A stretch of 64,000 bases of DNA from Verrucomicrobiota bacterium (GTDB lineage: Bacteria > Verrucomicrobiota > Verrucomicrobiia > Limisphaerales > UBA1319). The notes beneath the pieces were generated by a model. The model made no database searches. It had not been told where the DNA came from and saw nothing but the letters and a program-made list of their open reading frames with translations. The translations under genes and the position numbers were made by a program. The number at the start of each line of letters is the position of its first letter. The stretch's first letter is position 1. This document shows positions 9,229-17,786 of this stretch, piece after piece. The stretch spans positions 92,352 through 156,351 of the forward strand of contig JAKLFB010000010.1 of assembly GCA_022711435.1 (NCBI GenBank), read 5' to 3'.

Positions 9229-10740
9229 TTACTTGACCTCCAAATCCAAACGATGCCGCGTCAGGATCGTGGCGTCCTCCAGGCTCAGCCGGGCCAATGC
9301 CTTGTTGTAGTCGGCCATTGCCCCCACCTCGGCCACTCGTGTTTCCGTCAATTTCTGCTGGCTCTCCAGCACGTAATACGTGATGGACAAGCCGCGCCGC
9401 ACCCGCTCCTGCTCCGCCTCCCAAGCCGCCTCGGCATACTGGCGGGCCTGCCGCGCCGACTGGACCCGGCGCCACGCCAGCCGAACGATGCGCAGTTCGC
9501 TGTCGACCCGCACCTGGATGTTCTGCTCCAGCTCCTTGTGGCGCAATAGGCTCTGTTTGCGAAGCCCCTGGCTCGCACGGTATTGGTTCCGGGCAGTTCG
9601 ATTGCCCAAAGGCACGCTGAACACGATCCCGTACGAATAATACGGATGCTCCACACTCCGCATGTCCTCGATTGCGTCTCCGAAGCTATCGCGGACGCCC
9701 GCCACCCCGAGGCTGGCCACTAGGTCCAGGCTCGGAAAGATCTGGTTCCGGTGATACCGCAGCACAATGTCCTGCTTCTCCAGCTCCAGCCGGGACTGCA
9801 TGAGGTCCGGACGGTCGGACATTGCCGACTGCCAGCTGGCGGACAGATCGACCGGCGCAGGGCCGGGAGGGAGCGGGTCGGCCGGCTCGAGCTCCACGGC
9901 CACCCAGCTGGCGAAATCGTCGGTCAGCAGGTTCTTCAACGCGTTCTGCCGCGTGCCCAGCGCCTCCTGGGCAACGGCCAGATCGGCCTGCCTCTGCTCG
10001 ACCTGCATCTCGGCCTGCTGCCGATCCAGGGCCAGCGCCGTCCCCGCCTGCGCCCGCTGGCCCATCTCCCGCGCGAACGTCCGCGCCAGTTCGATGGCCT
10101 TCTCCTGCAGCTTTACCGTCTCCGCCGCCTGGATCAAATCGTAATACGCCACCTCCACACCCACGACCGTGTTCATCACCTGCCAGCGCAGCGACAGCTC
10201 CGATATCTTGAGGTTTTTCCGGCTGACCAGAATCCGCTGCGCGGCCGAGTCGATCCGGAAATTCCGCAGCAGAGGCTGCCGCACGGTCAGCCCTGCGCGC
10301 ACGGCGGTCTCGGCGTAATCCTGCTGGCGCTGCGGGTTTCGGGCGTCCAGCCAGTCGCTGCCCAGGTCCAAGGAGTAGGACGTCCCGAACGGGAGCTGGC
10401 CCACCAGGCCTGAAGTGAGCAGGTCCCCCGTCTGCCGGTAGGCCATGTCGGGGGTGGCCTTTTTGGGATCGAATCGCTCGGGCTGATCCAGGTAGTCATG
10501 GACCAGGCCGACCTCGAAGGCGGGATCGTAGGCGCCGTAGGCCAGGTTGAGATTGTAGCGCGCCAGCTCGGGCGAATACCTCTCGATCTGGACCTGGAGA
10601 TTGTGCTGCAGGGCGAGCTCGAAGCACTCCGGAAGGGTGAGGCTCCGCGAGGCAGGCCCGCTGGCTTCGGCTCCGATGCAGATCGCCGATCCGGCCGCCA
10701 CCATCCCGGCCGCCCACCGCTGGATGCTCGAGGCTCGCAT
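9229..10740 (-). CDS. TolC-family outer-membrane efflux channel
   Basis: Predicted outer-membrane factor of 503 residues with an N-terminal signal peptide (about residues 1-26) and two OEP-type repeats of long amphipathic helices. The first repeat opens with the typical SLTLPECFELALQHNLQVQ and YNLNLAYGAYDPAF; the second has NQIFPSLDLVASLG and a helix rich in Gln/Arg/Ala ending MADYNKALARLSLEDATIL. It is last of four genes in an operon, 12 bases after an HlyD-type adaptor. Such proteins form trimeric tunnels used by type I secretion or efflux systems; which pump it serves is unknown because no transporter ATPase or RND gene is present. Confidence 0.88.
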   Translation of the reverse strand: MRASSIQRWAAGMVAAGSAICIGAEASGPASRSLTLPECFELALQHNLQVQIERYSPELARYNLNLAYGAYDPAFEVGLVHDYLDQPERFDPKKATPDMAYRQTGDLLTSGLVGQLPFGTSYSLDLGSDWLDARNPQRQQDYAETAVRAGLTVRQPLLRNFRIDSAAQRILVSRKNLKISELSLRWQVMNTVVGVEVAYYDLIQAAETVKLQEKAIELARTFAREMGQRAQAGTALALDRQQAEMQVEQRQADLAVAQEALGTRQNALKNLLTDDFASWVAVELEPADPLPPGPAPVDLSASWQSAMSDRPDLMQSRLELEKQDIVLRYHRNQIFPSLDLVASLGVAGVRDSFGDAIEDMRSVEHPYYSYGIVFSVPLGNRTARNQYRASQGLRKQSLLRHKELEQNIQVRVDSELRIVRLAWRRVQSARQARQYAEAAWEAEQERVRRGLSITYYVLESQQKLTETRVAEVGAMADYNKALARLSLEDATILTRHRLDLEVK

Positions 10741-10752
10741 AGCCGATCCGGC

Positions 10753-11832
10753 CTAGTTGGCCGCGCGAGCCAGCTCGAGATACACCATCTCGCCCGGTCG
10801 AAGCCCGCTATCGGCGGGGAGCTCCACCCAGATGGGCAGGCCGTATTCCACCGTCAGGCCCGGGGTCATCAACGCCAGGGAGACCATCTCCAGCTGCGCA
10901 CCGACCCGCTGGACGATCGATCGAAAGGCCGCCGGACGGGTGGTCCGGGAACGCACCTCGACGGCCATGCCGGCTTCGAGGCGTGCCGGCAGCGGATGGC
11001 GCAGGTAGCTCACGATGCGCTCCGCGTTGGTGGCGCAGATCGTGATGATCGGCTCGCCGGCCACGATGGTCTCGCCGCTCCGGCGCAAGATCGAGGTCAC
11101 CACCCCGTCGATCGGCGACCGCAAGGGGATCCGATCCAATTCCACCCCGGCCGTCTGCAGCCGGCGGGTCCGGACCGATTGCACGTACTCCTGCAAGTCC
11201 AGGGCCGATTCGTTGGTCTTCACCTCCCCCAGCGGGCGGAGCTGCTCGAGCGTCGCCCGGAGGTCTGCCACGAGCCGCGCCCGCTCATCGACTTCGGCCG
11301 ATGCGGCCTCCTTCACCTTGGTCACCAGGTCGTACTCGTCCTCGGTGATGAGCTGCGACGCATGCAGCTCGTGCTTGCGCTGCCACTCGTTGCGCGCCCG
11401 CTCCAGGTTGATCCGCGCCGTTGCCAGGTCCACCTCCTGCGCCATCAAATCCATCTTCAGCCGCTGGTAATCCATCATGCTCCGCTGCCGGTTCAGGACC
11501 GGGTCCATCTCCATCTGCATAATTTGCAGCTGGTCTCTTGCCAGGTCCTGCCGGTACCGGGCGTTGATGTCCACCTCCGCCACCAGCTGCCCCGCCCGGA
11601 CCGGCGCGTGGAGCGTCACCTGCAGATTGGTCAAAACCCCTGTGTCCGGGCTCACGACCTGGGCCATCATCGGCTCCACCTGGCCCACAAACCCAGGCGG
11701 GCTCACATAATCCCGCCACAGGATCGTCACCGCGCTCACGGCCAGCCCGAACACGACGATGGGCAGGACGTGGTAGCGGATTTCCTTCCACCGCTGGACG
11801 GCGGGCGTGGGAATGGGAGGCAGTGAGTCCAT
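10753..11832 (-). CDS. HlyD-type membrane fusion/periplasmic adaptor protein
   Basis: Predicted adaptor of 359 residues anchored by one N-terminal membrane helix (about residues 20-40). The lipoyl half-motif VSPDTGVLTNLQVTLHAPVR is followed by a long helical hairpin (about 85-210) rich in Arg/Glu/Gln, then a second lipoyl half with IPLRSPIDGVVTSI and a beta-barrel region. This is the HlyD/EmrA layout that links an inner-membrane machine to a TolC channel. It begins 3 bases after the DUF4956 gene and precedes the TolC gene, so all are probably translated together. The partner in the inner membrane may be the DUF4956 protein; this is inference. Confidence 0.87.
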   Translation of the reverse strand: MDSLPPIPTPAVQRWKEIRYHVLPIVVFGLAVSAVTILWRDYVSPPGFVGQVEPMMAQVVSPDTGVLTNLQVTLHAPVRAGQLVAEVDINARYRQDLARDQLQIMQMEMDPVLNRQRSMMDYQRLKMDLMAQEVDLATARINLERARNEWQRKHELHASQLITEDEYDLVTKVKEAASAEVDERARLVADLRATLEQLRPLGEVKTNESALDLQEYVQSVRTRRLQTAGVELDRIPLRSPIDGVVTSILRRSGETIVAGEPIITICATNAERIVSYLRHPLPARLEAGMAVEVRSRTTRPAAFRSIVQRVGAQLEMVSLALMTPGLTVEYGLPIWVELPADSGLRPGEMVYLELARAAN

Positions 11833-11835
11833 GCG

Positions 11836-12522
11836 TTAAAGCTCCGATTCATCCTCTGCCTGGAGGCCTGTGACGCGCGACACCCCCCGCAGCCCGCGCA
11901 GCTCCTCCAGCAGATCATCCAGCCGCTCCGGATCCCGCATCAGCAGCCGATACGACAGATCCGTCCCCTCGAAATCGTGCCCGGACCGCTGGCTGGCACA
12001 GATCGCCTTCCGGCTGTGCCGGTGCAGGAGGCGCCGCAGATCCTTCAATTCGGCCAGCGACCGCGCCCAGTGAAGGTTCACGATGATGTCGTAGCGATGG
12101 CGGCTCCCAAAGCCCGTGTACCACACATACAGCAGCACCAGGGCCAGCATGATGCATCCGACCACAGCCGTCCCAAACCGCTGCGTGCCGCAGGAGAGCC
12201 CCAGCACGATGCTCGCCAGGACGAACGATGTGTCCAGCGTGTCCCTCAGGATGTTCCGGAACCGGACGATCGCGAACACCGCCATCATCCCGAAGGCCGT
12301 CACCAGGTTGTTGGTCAGCACCATCATGACCAGCGCCACGATGATGGGGATCACGACCAGGGAGTTGACGAACGCCCTCGAGTAGGACAGGCCCGAGTGC
12401 GTGAACATGTAGATCCAGGCGATCGTCTGCCCGCACACAAAAGCCAGCAGCAGCCCCATCAAGGCCGCCGGCGTGTTCACCGGCGCCGCAACCATGTCGC
12501 CGCGCAAGAGCCAGTCGATCAC
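11836..12522 (-). CDS. DUF4956 family membrane protein
   Basis: Polytopic membrane protein of 228 residues. Four to five hydrophobic segments span about residues 15-130 (ALMGLLLAFVCGQTIAWIYM, then VVIPIIVALVMMVLTNN and CIMLALVLLYVWYTGF), with the family-typical stretch VTAFGMMAVFAIVRFRN and a soluble C-terminal part. A GTG at 12522 is chosen as start because it overlaps the upstream stop codon as GTGA; an ATG at 12495 is possible. The upstream in-frame extension has no membrane-protein character. DUF4956 genes commonly neighbour VTC-domain polyphosphate polymerases, as here; its activity is unknown. Confidence 0.82.
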   Translation of the reverse strand: MIDWLLRGDMVAAPVNTPAALMGLLLAFVCGQTIAWIYMFTHSGLSYSRAFVNSLVVIPIIVALVMMVLTNNLVTAFGMMAVFAIVRFRNILRDTLDTSFVLASIVLGLSCGTQRFGTAVVGCIMLALVLLYVWYTGFGSRHRYDIIVNLHWARSLAELKDLRRLLHRHSRKAICASQRSGHDFEGTDLSYRLLMRDPERLDDLLEELRGLRGVSRVTGLQAEDESEL

Positions 12523-13370
12523 GGCGCATCCTCCGTCACCAGCTCGCGGCGCCTCCGATCCATCGATGCCCGCATCGGCCGGCGCGGCCGCCCGTGCCCG
12601 CTCACCGGCGTCCACTTCTCCGAGAAACGCTCCGGCCCCAGCAGGTAGATCCCGTCGGCATACTTGGCCGCGCTGGTTTGCAGCAGCCCCAGGGATTCGA
12701 CCATGACCTGAAACCAAACCGGAAAACGGTCCGTGAACTTCAGCTCCAAAACCACCTTGTTTCCAAATACGTGCGGCACCTTGACCGCCGAAACACCCAG
12801 GGTGGGAGCGAACTCCGGCGCGCACACCACCTCCCGATCCATCGTCACTCGAATCGAATTGTCCCCCCGGCTGATCCACGCCTCTCGCCGATAATGCACA
12901 TGGGCCCGAGGAGCCGCCCGCAACTGGTTCATCAGCAGTATAAACCGCTGGATGGCCACCATGTACTTCGGCTCCGTCGAAAGCAGTTGAATCTCATCCG
13001 GAAAATGCCCCGCCAGCAGCCACGGCACCGCCTCGCGTTTCCATTCCCCGCGAACTGCGCCCCGCTGCTTCAATATGCAGTTGTTCTTGCGGCGCTTGAT
13101 CTCGAAAAAGACGGGCGAGTCCGGCTCCTCGTCGTAATACCGCATCCGCAATTTGAACCGGTTCCGATTCCCGTTGATCGTGTCCTGATAGAGCTGCAGA
13201 TTGTCCGAATCGAGATAGATGCTGTGGATGTGGTAGCTCAGATCCGGCATCGATTCGCCGTATTCGTCCAGCTGGAGGTAGCTGCGTACAAAATCCCTGA
13301 CCGCGAGCGCCTTCGATTCGCTTATGATATACTTTAGCTCAAATCTCTGAGGTTGAAGACGATCTTGCAT
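12519..13370 (-). CDS. VTC-domain polyphosphate polymerase
   Basis: Protein of 283 residues with the VTC catalytic tunnel domain: RFELKYIIS at the N-terminus, HIHSIYLDSDNLQLYQDT, the basic strand NRFKLRMRYY, FFEIKRRKN, YRREAW, and the acidic/basic strand VVLELKFTDRFPVWF. In yeast Vtc4 the matching Lys/Arg residues bind phosphate and the Glu holds the metal, and the enzyme builds polyphosphate from ATP. Bacterial members are usually cytosolic or membrane-associated through a DUF4956 partner. First gene of the operon; its stop overlaps the start of DUF4956. Activity is inferred from family only. Confidence 0.85.
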   Translation of the reverse strand: MQDRLQPQRFELKYIISESKALAVRDFVRSYLQLDEYGESMPDLSYHIHSIYLDSDNLQLYQDTINGNRNRFKLRMRYYDEEPDSPVFFEIKRRKNNCILKQRGAVRGEWKREAVPWLLAGHFPDEIQLLSTEPKYMVAIQRFILLMNQLRAAPRAHVHYRREAWISRGDNSIRVTMDREVVCAPEFAPTLGVSAVKVPHVFGNKVVLELKFTDRFPVWFQVMVESLGLLQTSAAKYADGIYLLGPERFSEKWTPVSGHGRPRRPMRASMDRRRRELVTEDAP

Positions 13371-13991
13371 GATCCATCAACGCCAACCGCTTTGATGCTG
13401 TCCAGCCCCGACACAGGCCCGGCTCAATTGCTGCATCCTCATGCTTTTGTTACATTCTTGTCAAGTTTGCGTGAAAATCACCACTCCGGCGCCAATGCCC
13501 CCGCCTTTTGCGCTTACAGACCTCGGCTCATTTCAGTTACTCATGGCTAACTAATTCGTCACTAGCTATTTATACACTATCACCCTGCTGCCAAAAGCCG
13601 GCTACCCAGCATATCCCATCTTCTTGCGCGATCGCCAGGATCCATAAGAATGGCGGCTGATGGCTTTCCTGACCATTACTTGAGCAATTATAATGCCAAG
13701 AACCAGATTCCGCCAGCCAGAGAGGTCTCCTCCGCCAAGGTCTGACTGCCATGCCGCATGGATCATGAATCTCGATGCCACCCATGCTGAGGGACAAAGG
13801 TGATTCGGGTAGCAGACGCCAAGGAGGTGGGGGTGGGGAACCCCGCTGAAGAAACGTACCGCTACCCGAACCAAAATCCATCCAACAGCCAAAATTTATG
13901 GAATCGCGCGTCTCGTGTCAATCCAGTAATTCGATCAAATCGGTCCGGAACGCGCGCATTCGGGCTTGACGATCGCGCTGGATTTGGTTGC
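13371..13991. other. Gene-free interval between VTC operon and lipoprotein gene
   Basis: About 620 bases with lower GC than the flanks. Short open frames on the minus strand (13570-13892) have no signal, family motif or binding site that I can recognise. A TTGACA-like hexamer for the minus strand is present at 13459-13464 but without a convincing -10 partner. I see no RNA gene or repeat here. Confidence 0.4.
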
Positions 13992-14387
13992 ATGCCTCCG
14001 ATGAAAGGCACATTTTTCCTCATGCTTGCGGCAGTCTCCTTGGCTTTTTGCCTGGCCGGTTGCGTCAGCACGGTCGATGGCCGAACCAAGACGGCGTGGC
14101 CTCTCCAACGGGACACGATCGAAAGCCGGTACGAGCGTCCCGCGGAGCAGGTCTTCTCGGCTGCGAAGGAAGTTCTCCAATTCAACGGATCGCTCTACGG
14201 CGAGAACACGGTCACCAAGACCCTCGAGGCCAAAGTCGACACCTCGACTGTCTGGGTCAAGGTCGAGCAGGCTGATCCCCGTGTGACCCGAGTCCTTGTC
14301 CAGGCTCGGACCAAGGGGGGTGGCGGCGACATCGCCCTGGCCAGCGAGATGGACAAGCAGATCGCGCTGCGGCTGACCCAGAAATAG
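13992..14387 (+). CDS. Small lipoprotein, DUF3568-like
   Basis: Predicted exported lipoprotein of 131 residues. Residues 4-27 form a signal peptide ending in a lipobox (FCLAGC), so Cys would be lipidated. The mature part resembles DUF3568-type proteins, with YERPAEQVFSAAKEVLQFNG, and ends with a helix DKQIALRLTQK. Function unknown. The ATG at 13992 (or 14001) is chosen because the signal peptide starts there; the longer open frame upstream, to 13800, is unsupported. It converges with the TPR membrane protein gene on the other strand; no terminator hairpin is obvious in the 42 bases between. Confidence 0.7.
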   Translation: MPPMKGTFFLMLAAVSLAFCLAGCVSTVDGRTKTAWPLQRDTIESRYERPAEQVFSAAKEVLQFNGSLYGENTVTKTLEAKVDTSTVWVKVEQADPRVTRVLVQARTKGGGGDIALASEMDKQIALRLTQK

Positions 14388-14429
14388 GCTGGCCGCTGCC
14401 GGGCATCGCTCCCGCCCACCCGCCGCCTT

Positions 14430-15677
14430 TCACGGGTTGTCCGCTCGAGGAGGGGAAGACGCCGGCCCCGGGCCCGATGGCCATCCTGTTTTGAGCCCCA
14501 GGTGCTGTTCGTACTGCCCGAGCGGCACGCTGCCGCTCGAATGCTGAGCGCGCATCTCCAGGGGGAGCTGACGCTGTCGTTTCCGGGCCAGCTCGGCCGC
14601 CGGCGTCCCCGGATAGCGCGCGCAGATCCGCTCCAGCGACTGCCACGCTTCCTCCTCCTTCGCGCCCCCCCGAATCTGCAGGTCCGCCAGCAGGTTGAGC
14701 CAGTGGATCACAAGGCGCGCCGGCGCCCCCGGCTGCTCGGTGAGTTGCTCGAGCTGCTGGCGGGCCAGATCCAGGCGCCGGTAGTCGTCCGCATAGGCCG
14801 CCGCCAGCCGCTCCCGGACCTCGTCGTCATGGGGACATTCTTCGAGCCGCCTGACCCATCGAGCCACCCGTGTGTCCGGATCATCTGCGGGCGCGGATCT
14901 TGCCGGCGGTTCGTCCTGCAGCCCGAGGTTCTCCACGCTTCGGGCCAGGGCCACCGGCGCCCTCGGGCCTTCCGGCTCCGGCCCCTCCCCGGAAGGGAGC
15001 TTGGCCAGCCGCTGCCGCGCCCAATACCCCTCCTCCGTTGCCGGAAAGGTCGCGACGATCCGTTCCAGGGCCAAGCGCGCCCCCTCCAGATCCCGGCGCC
15101 CCTTGATCCGCCAGTCCGCCAGCCGGGTCAGCGCCGCGGCGACGCTGGCGGGCGCTCGGCCCGGCTGCTGAAGCAGCTCTTCGATCGTCTGGCCGGCGGC
15201 ATCGAGATCGTTCAATCTCTCGGCCTGGATCTCCGCCAGCATCATCAAGCCCTCGTAATCGCCGGGGAACCGGGCCAGCTCGCTCCGCAAGACAGCCACC
15301 GCCTCCGGGTATCGACCCGCCTTGAGCCGCGCCTCCACCACCGAGTAGAGCGGCTTGGCTTGCCCGTCGGCCATCCCCCCGGTCCACGCATTCACCAGCG
15401 GGCGCACCAGCATCTCCGCAAAGCTCGGGGCCCAGATCACCCCCAGCAGGATCCCGAACGCCGCCAACAGCGGCACGCCGCCCAGCGGCATCGCCAGCGC
15501 CGCCGGTATGCCCACCAGGACAATCCCCGTGAGCAGAGCCCCACTCAGGGCCCACCGGCTCGCCAGCCGGGCCGGATCCTCGCTCCGCCGCAGCGCCCGC
15601 ACCGCCCACCCCAGCCCCAGCCCACCCAACAGGGCCAGCGCCAACAGATTCTCCCACCGGCTGAGGAACGCTCTCAT
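14430..15677 (-). CDS. TPR-containing membrane protein
   Basis: Protein of 415 residues: three hydrophobic segments at about residues 11-28, 44-62 and 66-88, then a cytoplasmic or periplasmic tetratricopeptide region (LKAGRYPEAVAVLRSELARF, a second unit around RRDLEGARLALERIVATFP, and later helices YRRLDLARQQLEQLTEQ). The C-terminus is Pro/Gly-rich. Its ATG overlaps the stop of the PilT-like gene by four bases. It may be the membrane scaffold for the ATPase; no family name is assigned. Confidence 0.8.
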   Translation of the reverse strand: MRAFLSRWENLLALALLGGLGLGWAVRALRRSEDPARLASRWALSGALLTGIVLVGIPAALAMPLGGVPLLAAFGILLGVIWAPSFAEMLVRPLVNAWTGGMADGQAKPLYSVVEARLKAGRYPEAVAVLRSELARFPGDYEGLMMLAEIQAERLNDLDAAGQTIEELLQQPGRAPASVAAALTRLADWRIKGRRDLEGARLALERIVATFPATEEGYWARQRLAKLPSGEGPEPEGPRAPVALARSVENLGLQDEPPARSAPADDPDTRVARWVRRLEECPHDDEVRERLAAAYADDYRRLDLARQQLEQLTEQPGAPARLVIHWLNLLADLQIRGGAKEEEAWQSLERICARYPGTPAAELARKRQRQLPLEMRAQHSSGSVPLGQYEQHLGLKTGWPSGPGPASSPPRADNP

Positions 15678-16735
15678 GCGTTGCGCTTGGTGATCCGGTC
15701 CGGATTCCGCGCCCGGCTCAAAGCCGTGTCATAGCTGATCGCGCATCGGCAGTAGAGGTCGTGCAGGCAGGCATCCATCAGCATCATCCCTTCCTTCCCG
15801 CCGGTCTGCATGCAGGTCTCGAGCTGGTGCAGGGCGTTCTCCCGGATGATCTTGCGCACCGCGCTGTTGACTGTCAGCAGCTCGAACGCCAGCACCCGCC
15901 GCGAACGGTCGATCGATGGGACCAGATCCTGCGCCACCACGCCCTGCAGGCAGTTCGACAATTGCAGAATCACCTGGCGCTGCGCATTGCCCTCGAAGAC
16001 GCCGATGATCCGCTCGAGCGCATGCACCACGCTCGGCGAGTGGAGCGTCGCCAGCACGAGATGCCCCGTCTCGGCTCCTGCCAGCATCGTCGCCATCGCC
16101 TCGTGATCCCGCACCTCGCCGACAACGATCACGTCCGGATCCTGCCGCAACGCATGGTGCAGCGCCCGGTTGAACGAGTGGGTGTCCGTGAGCACCTCCT
16201 GCTGGACGACAATCGCCCGCTTGTTCTCGTGGACAAACTCGATGGGATCCTCGATGGTCACCACCTTGCACCGGCGCTGGCTGTTGATCCGGTCCACCAG
16301 GTAGTTGAGCGTCGTTGTCTTGCCCGCCCCGGCGGGCCCGGTGATGATCACCAGCCCGTGCGGGCGGGATGCCAGCTCGTCCAGCTTGGCGGGCAGCCCC
16401 AGATCCTCACGGCTCCCGATCCGCCGCCCGCAAAAACGGCAGCTCACTTCCGGGCTGCCGCTCCGGCGATAGATCGTCAAACGCACACGCCCGGCCTCCG
16501 GATGGCACAGGGAAATGCACAGCTCCCACTCCCGCTCGAAGGTCTGCCGCTGATCCTCGTTGAGCAGCTCGCCGACCGTCTGCTGAATCTGCTCCGCCGT
16601 CAGCGCATCTCCGTCCTCGAGCAGGATCTCGCCGTTGACCCGATAGGCGGGCGGCACGCCCGCGATCAGGTGCAGGTCCGACGCGCCCATCTCGACGGCC
16701 GTCCTCAGCCAGCGATCCAGCCAGGGGGTGATCAT
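15674..16735 (-). CDS. PilT-like type IV pilus retraction ATPase family protein
   Basis: Secretion/retraction ATPase of 353 residues. It has the PilT N-terminal pattern MGASDLHLIAGVPPAYRVNG, Walker A GPAGAGKT (133-140), Asp box IEDPIEFVHE, Walker B QDPDVIVVGEVRD (198-210) and His box TGHLVLATLHS. The C-terminus has the PilT-like family order of ARNPDRITKR. The segment CRFCGRRI around residue 99 is unlike typical PilT (usually a short linker before the P-loop). Both ends overlap neighbours by ATGA, so it is translationally coupled to two TPR genes. No pilin or pilus-assembly gene is nearby, which argues for a specialised role. Confidence 0.88.
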   Translation of the reverse strand: MITPWLDRWLRTAVEMGASDLHLIAGVPPAYRVNGEILLEDGDALTAEQIQQTVGELLNEDQRQTFEREWELCISLCHPEAGRVRLTIYRRSGSPEVSCRFCGRRIGSREDLGLPAKLDELASRPHGLVIITGPAGAGKTTTLNYLVDRINSQRRCKVVTIEDPIEFVHENKRAIVVQQEVLTDTHSFNRALHHALRQDPDVIVVGEVRDHEAMATMLAGAETGHLVLATLHSPSVVHALERIIGVFEGNAQRQVILQLSNCLQGVVAQDLVPSIDRSRRVLAFELLTVNSAVRKIIRENALHQLETCMQTGGKEGMMLMDACLHDLYCRCAISYDTALSRARNPDRITKRNA

Positions 16736-17505
16736 GACGCGGAGAGCTGGCGCCACCAGCCCAGCAACCGTTGCCCCCAGCCCGGGGCGGTGAAATCGCG
16801 CAGCGCGCGCTGCGCCTCCTCGTTGCGCGGATTCAGCTGCAGCGCCTGCTCGAGAGACGCACGCGCCGGATCCGCCAATCCCAGCGCCCTCTGGCACAGC
16901 CCCGTTTGCAGCCAGGCCACGCCGCGCGTGTCGTCCAGCGCCAGCGCCTGCCGCGCCCGCTTCAGCGCCAGGGCGAACTGCCGATAAAAGTAGTAGATCC
17001 GCGAGGCCAGCCAGTGGATCGCCCAGCTGCCGCCCCCGAGGGAAAACGCGCGCTCGAAACAGTACTCGGCCCGCCTCTCCCGCCTGGCCAGCAGAACGTC
17101 CCCCCGCGCCAGCCACACGTAAGGCGTCGCCCCGCCCTCCTCGAGTGAGGCATCCGAAAAAGCCAGCGCCTCGTCCTTCTCCCCCAACCGCGCCAGCGCG
17201 GCCGCCTTTGCCGCCAGGAGCTCCGGCTCCCGCGGAAAACGCTCCAGCGCTTCCCCTGCCCACACCTTGGCCTCGTGGAACTCGCCCAGCTCGATCAGCA
17301 TCCGCACCTGGCCAGCCCACGCCGACGGGTTGCGCGGATTGAACTCGAGCGCCTTCGCATACGCCCTCAACGCCGGCTCGAACGCGCCCTCCTCCCATGC
17401 CTCCTGGGCCGCTCGCAGACAGCCCGCCTCGTCGGGCACCCGATCCGATGCCCCGTGCTCCTGGCCGGACTCGGCGTCGAACTCCAAATGACGGAAACGG
17501 CTCAT
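16732..17505 (-). CDS. TPR repeat protein
   Basis: Soluble protein of 257 residues built of tetratricopeptide helices: AWEEGAFEPALRAYAKALEF, then NPSAWAGQVRMLIELGEF, LLAAKAAALARLGEKDEAL, and the last units ending LEQALQLNPRNEEAQRAL. Start at ATG 17505 (MSRFRHLEF); the open frame continues upstream only through a repeat element and should not be counted. Without the element the start codon would lie just 4 bases after the stop of the AAA ATPase gene, so the gene was originally coupled to it. Probably an adaptor for the PilT-like or AAA ATPase. Confidence 0.82.
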   Translation of the reverse strand: MSRFRHLEFDAESGQEHGASDRVPDEAGCLRAAQEAWEEGAFEPALRAYAKALEFNPRNPSAWAGQVRMLIELGEFHEAKVWAGEALERFPREPELLAAKAAALARLGEKDEALAFSDASLEEGGATPYVWLARGDVLLARRERRAEYCFERAFSLGGGSWAIHWLASRIYYFYRQFALALKRARQALALDDTRGVAWLQTGLCQRALGLADPARASLEQALQLNPRNEEAQRALRDFTAPGWGQRLLGWWRQLSAS

Positions 17506-17513
17506 ATCCCTAA

Positions 17514-17786
17514 GGGTCTGTGCAAAAATTACTTCCGATTTTGGCGGGAGCGCCGCCGGGCCAGATGCGAGGCGCAAGGGAGGGAGTGTATCCCCCTGCG
17601 ATACTCGACCGACCGAGCCACGAAGCAGATGGCCCGGCGCCGCCCCGCCCCGCAGGGCTGGGGGCCTTGGGCGCGCTGGCTTTGTTGCTCCTCGCTCACA
17701 GACCGCACGGGTATGCTCGCTCGTCGCGCCTTGCCAGCCCGCCCAATCCCCTCCAGCAAAATCGGAATTAATTTTTGCACAGACCC
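17514..17786. mobile_element. MITE-like element, copy 1 (273 bp) with TAA duplication
   Basis: Non-coding element with 30-bp terminal inverted repeats (GGGTCTGTGCAAAAATTA followed by a mismatch, then TTCCGATTTTG), flanked on both sides by TAA (17511-17513 and 17787-17789). The interior is a long imperfect inverted repeat carrying GCGAGGCGC arms and a GC-rich centre. A second full copy is at 36858-37157 and a solo end at 43535-43585. The termini and 3-bp TNA duplication resemble IS5-family (IS1031-type) ends, so a non-autonomous derivative is inferred. It lies between the AAA ATPase stop and the TPR start. Confidence 0.85.

Noticed and set aside
13570..13892. Two overlapping minus-strand frames of about 100 codons
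   Set aside because: No ribosome binding site, family motif or conserved pattern; they overlap each other in different frames.
15674..16735. Calling the ATPase a normal twitching-motility PilT
   Set aside because: Motifs fit the family, but no pilus gene is nearby and the context is a sigma/AAA/TPR operon, so the specific name is not justified.
17514..17786. MITE copy 1 as part of the TPR protein coding region
   Set aside because: The frame runs upstream through the element by chance; the ATG at 17505 just outside it gives a complete TPR protein, and the element is flanked by a target duplication.
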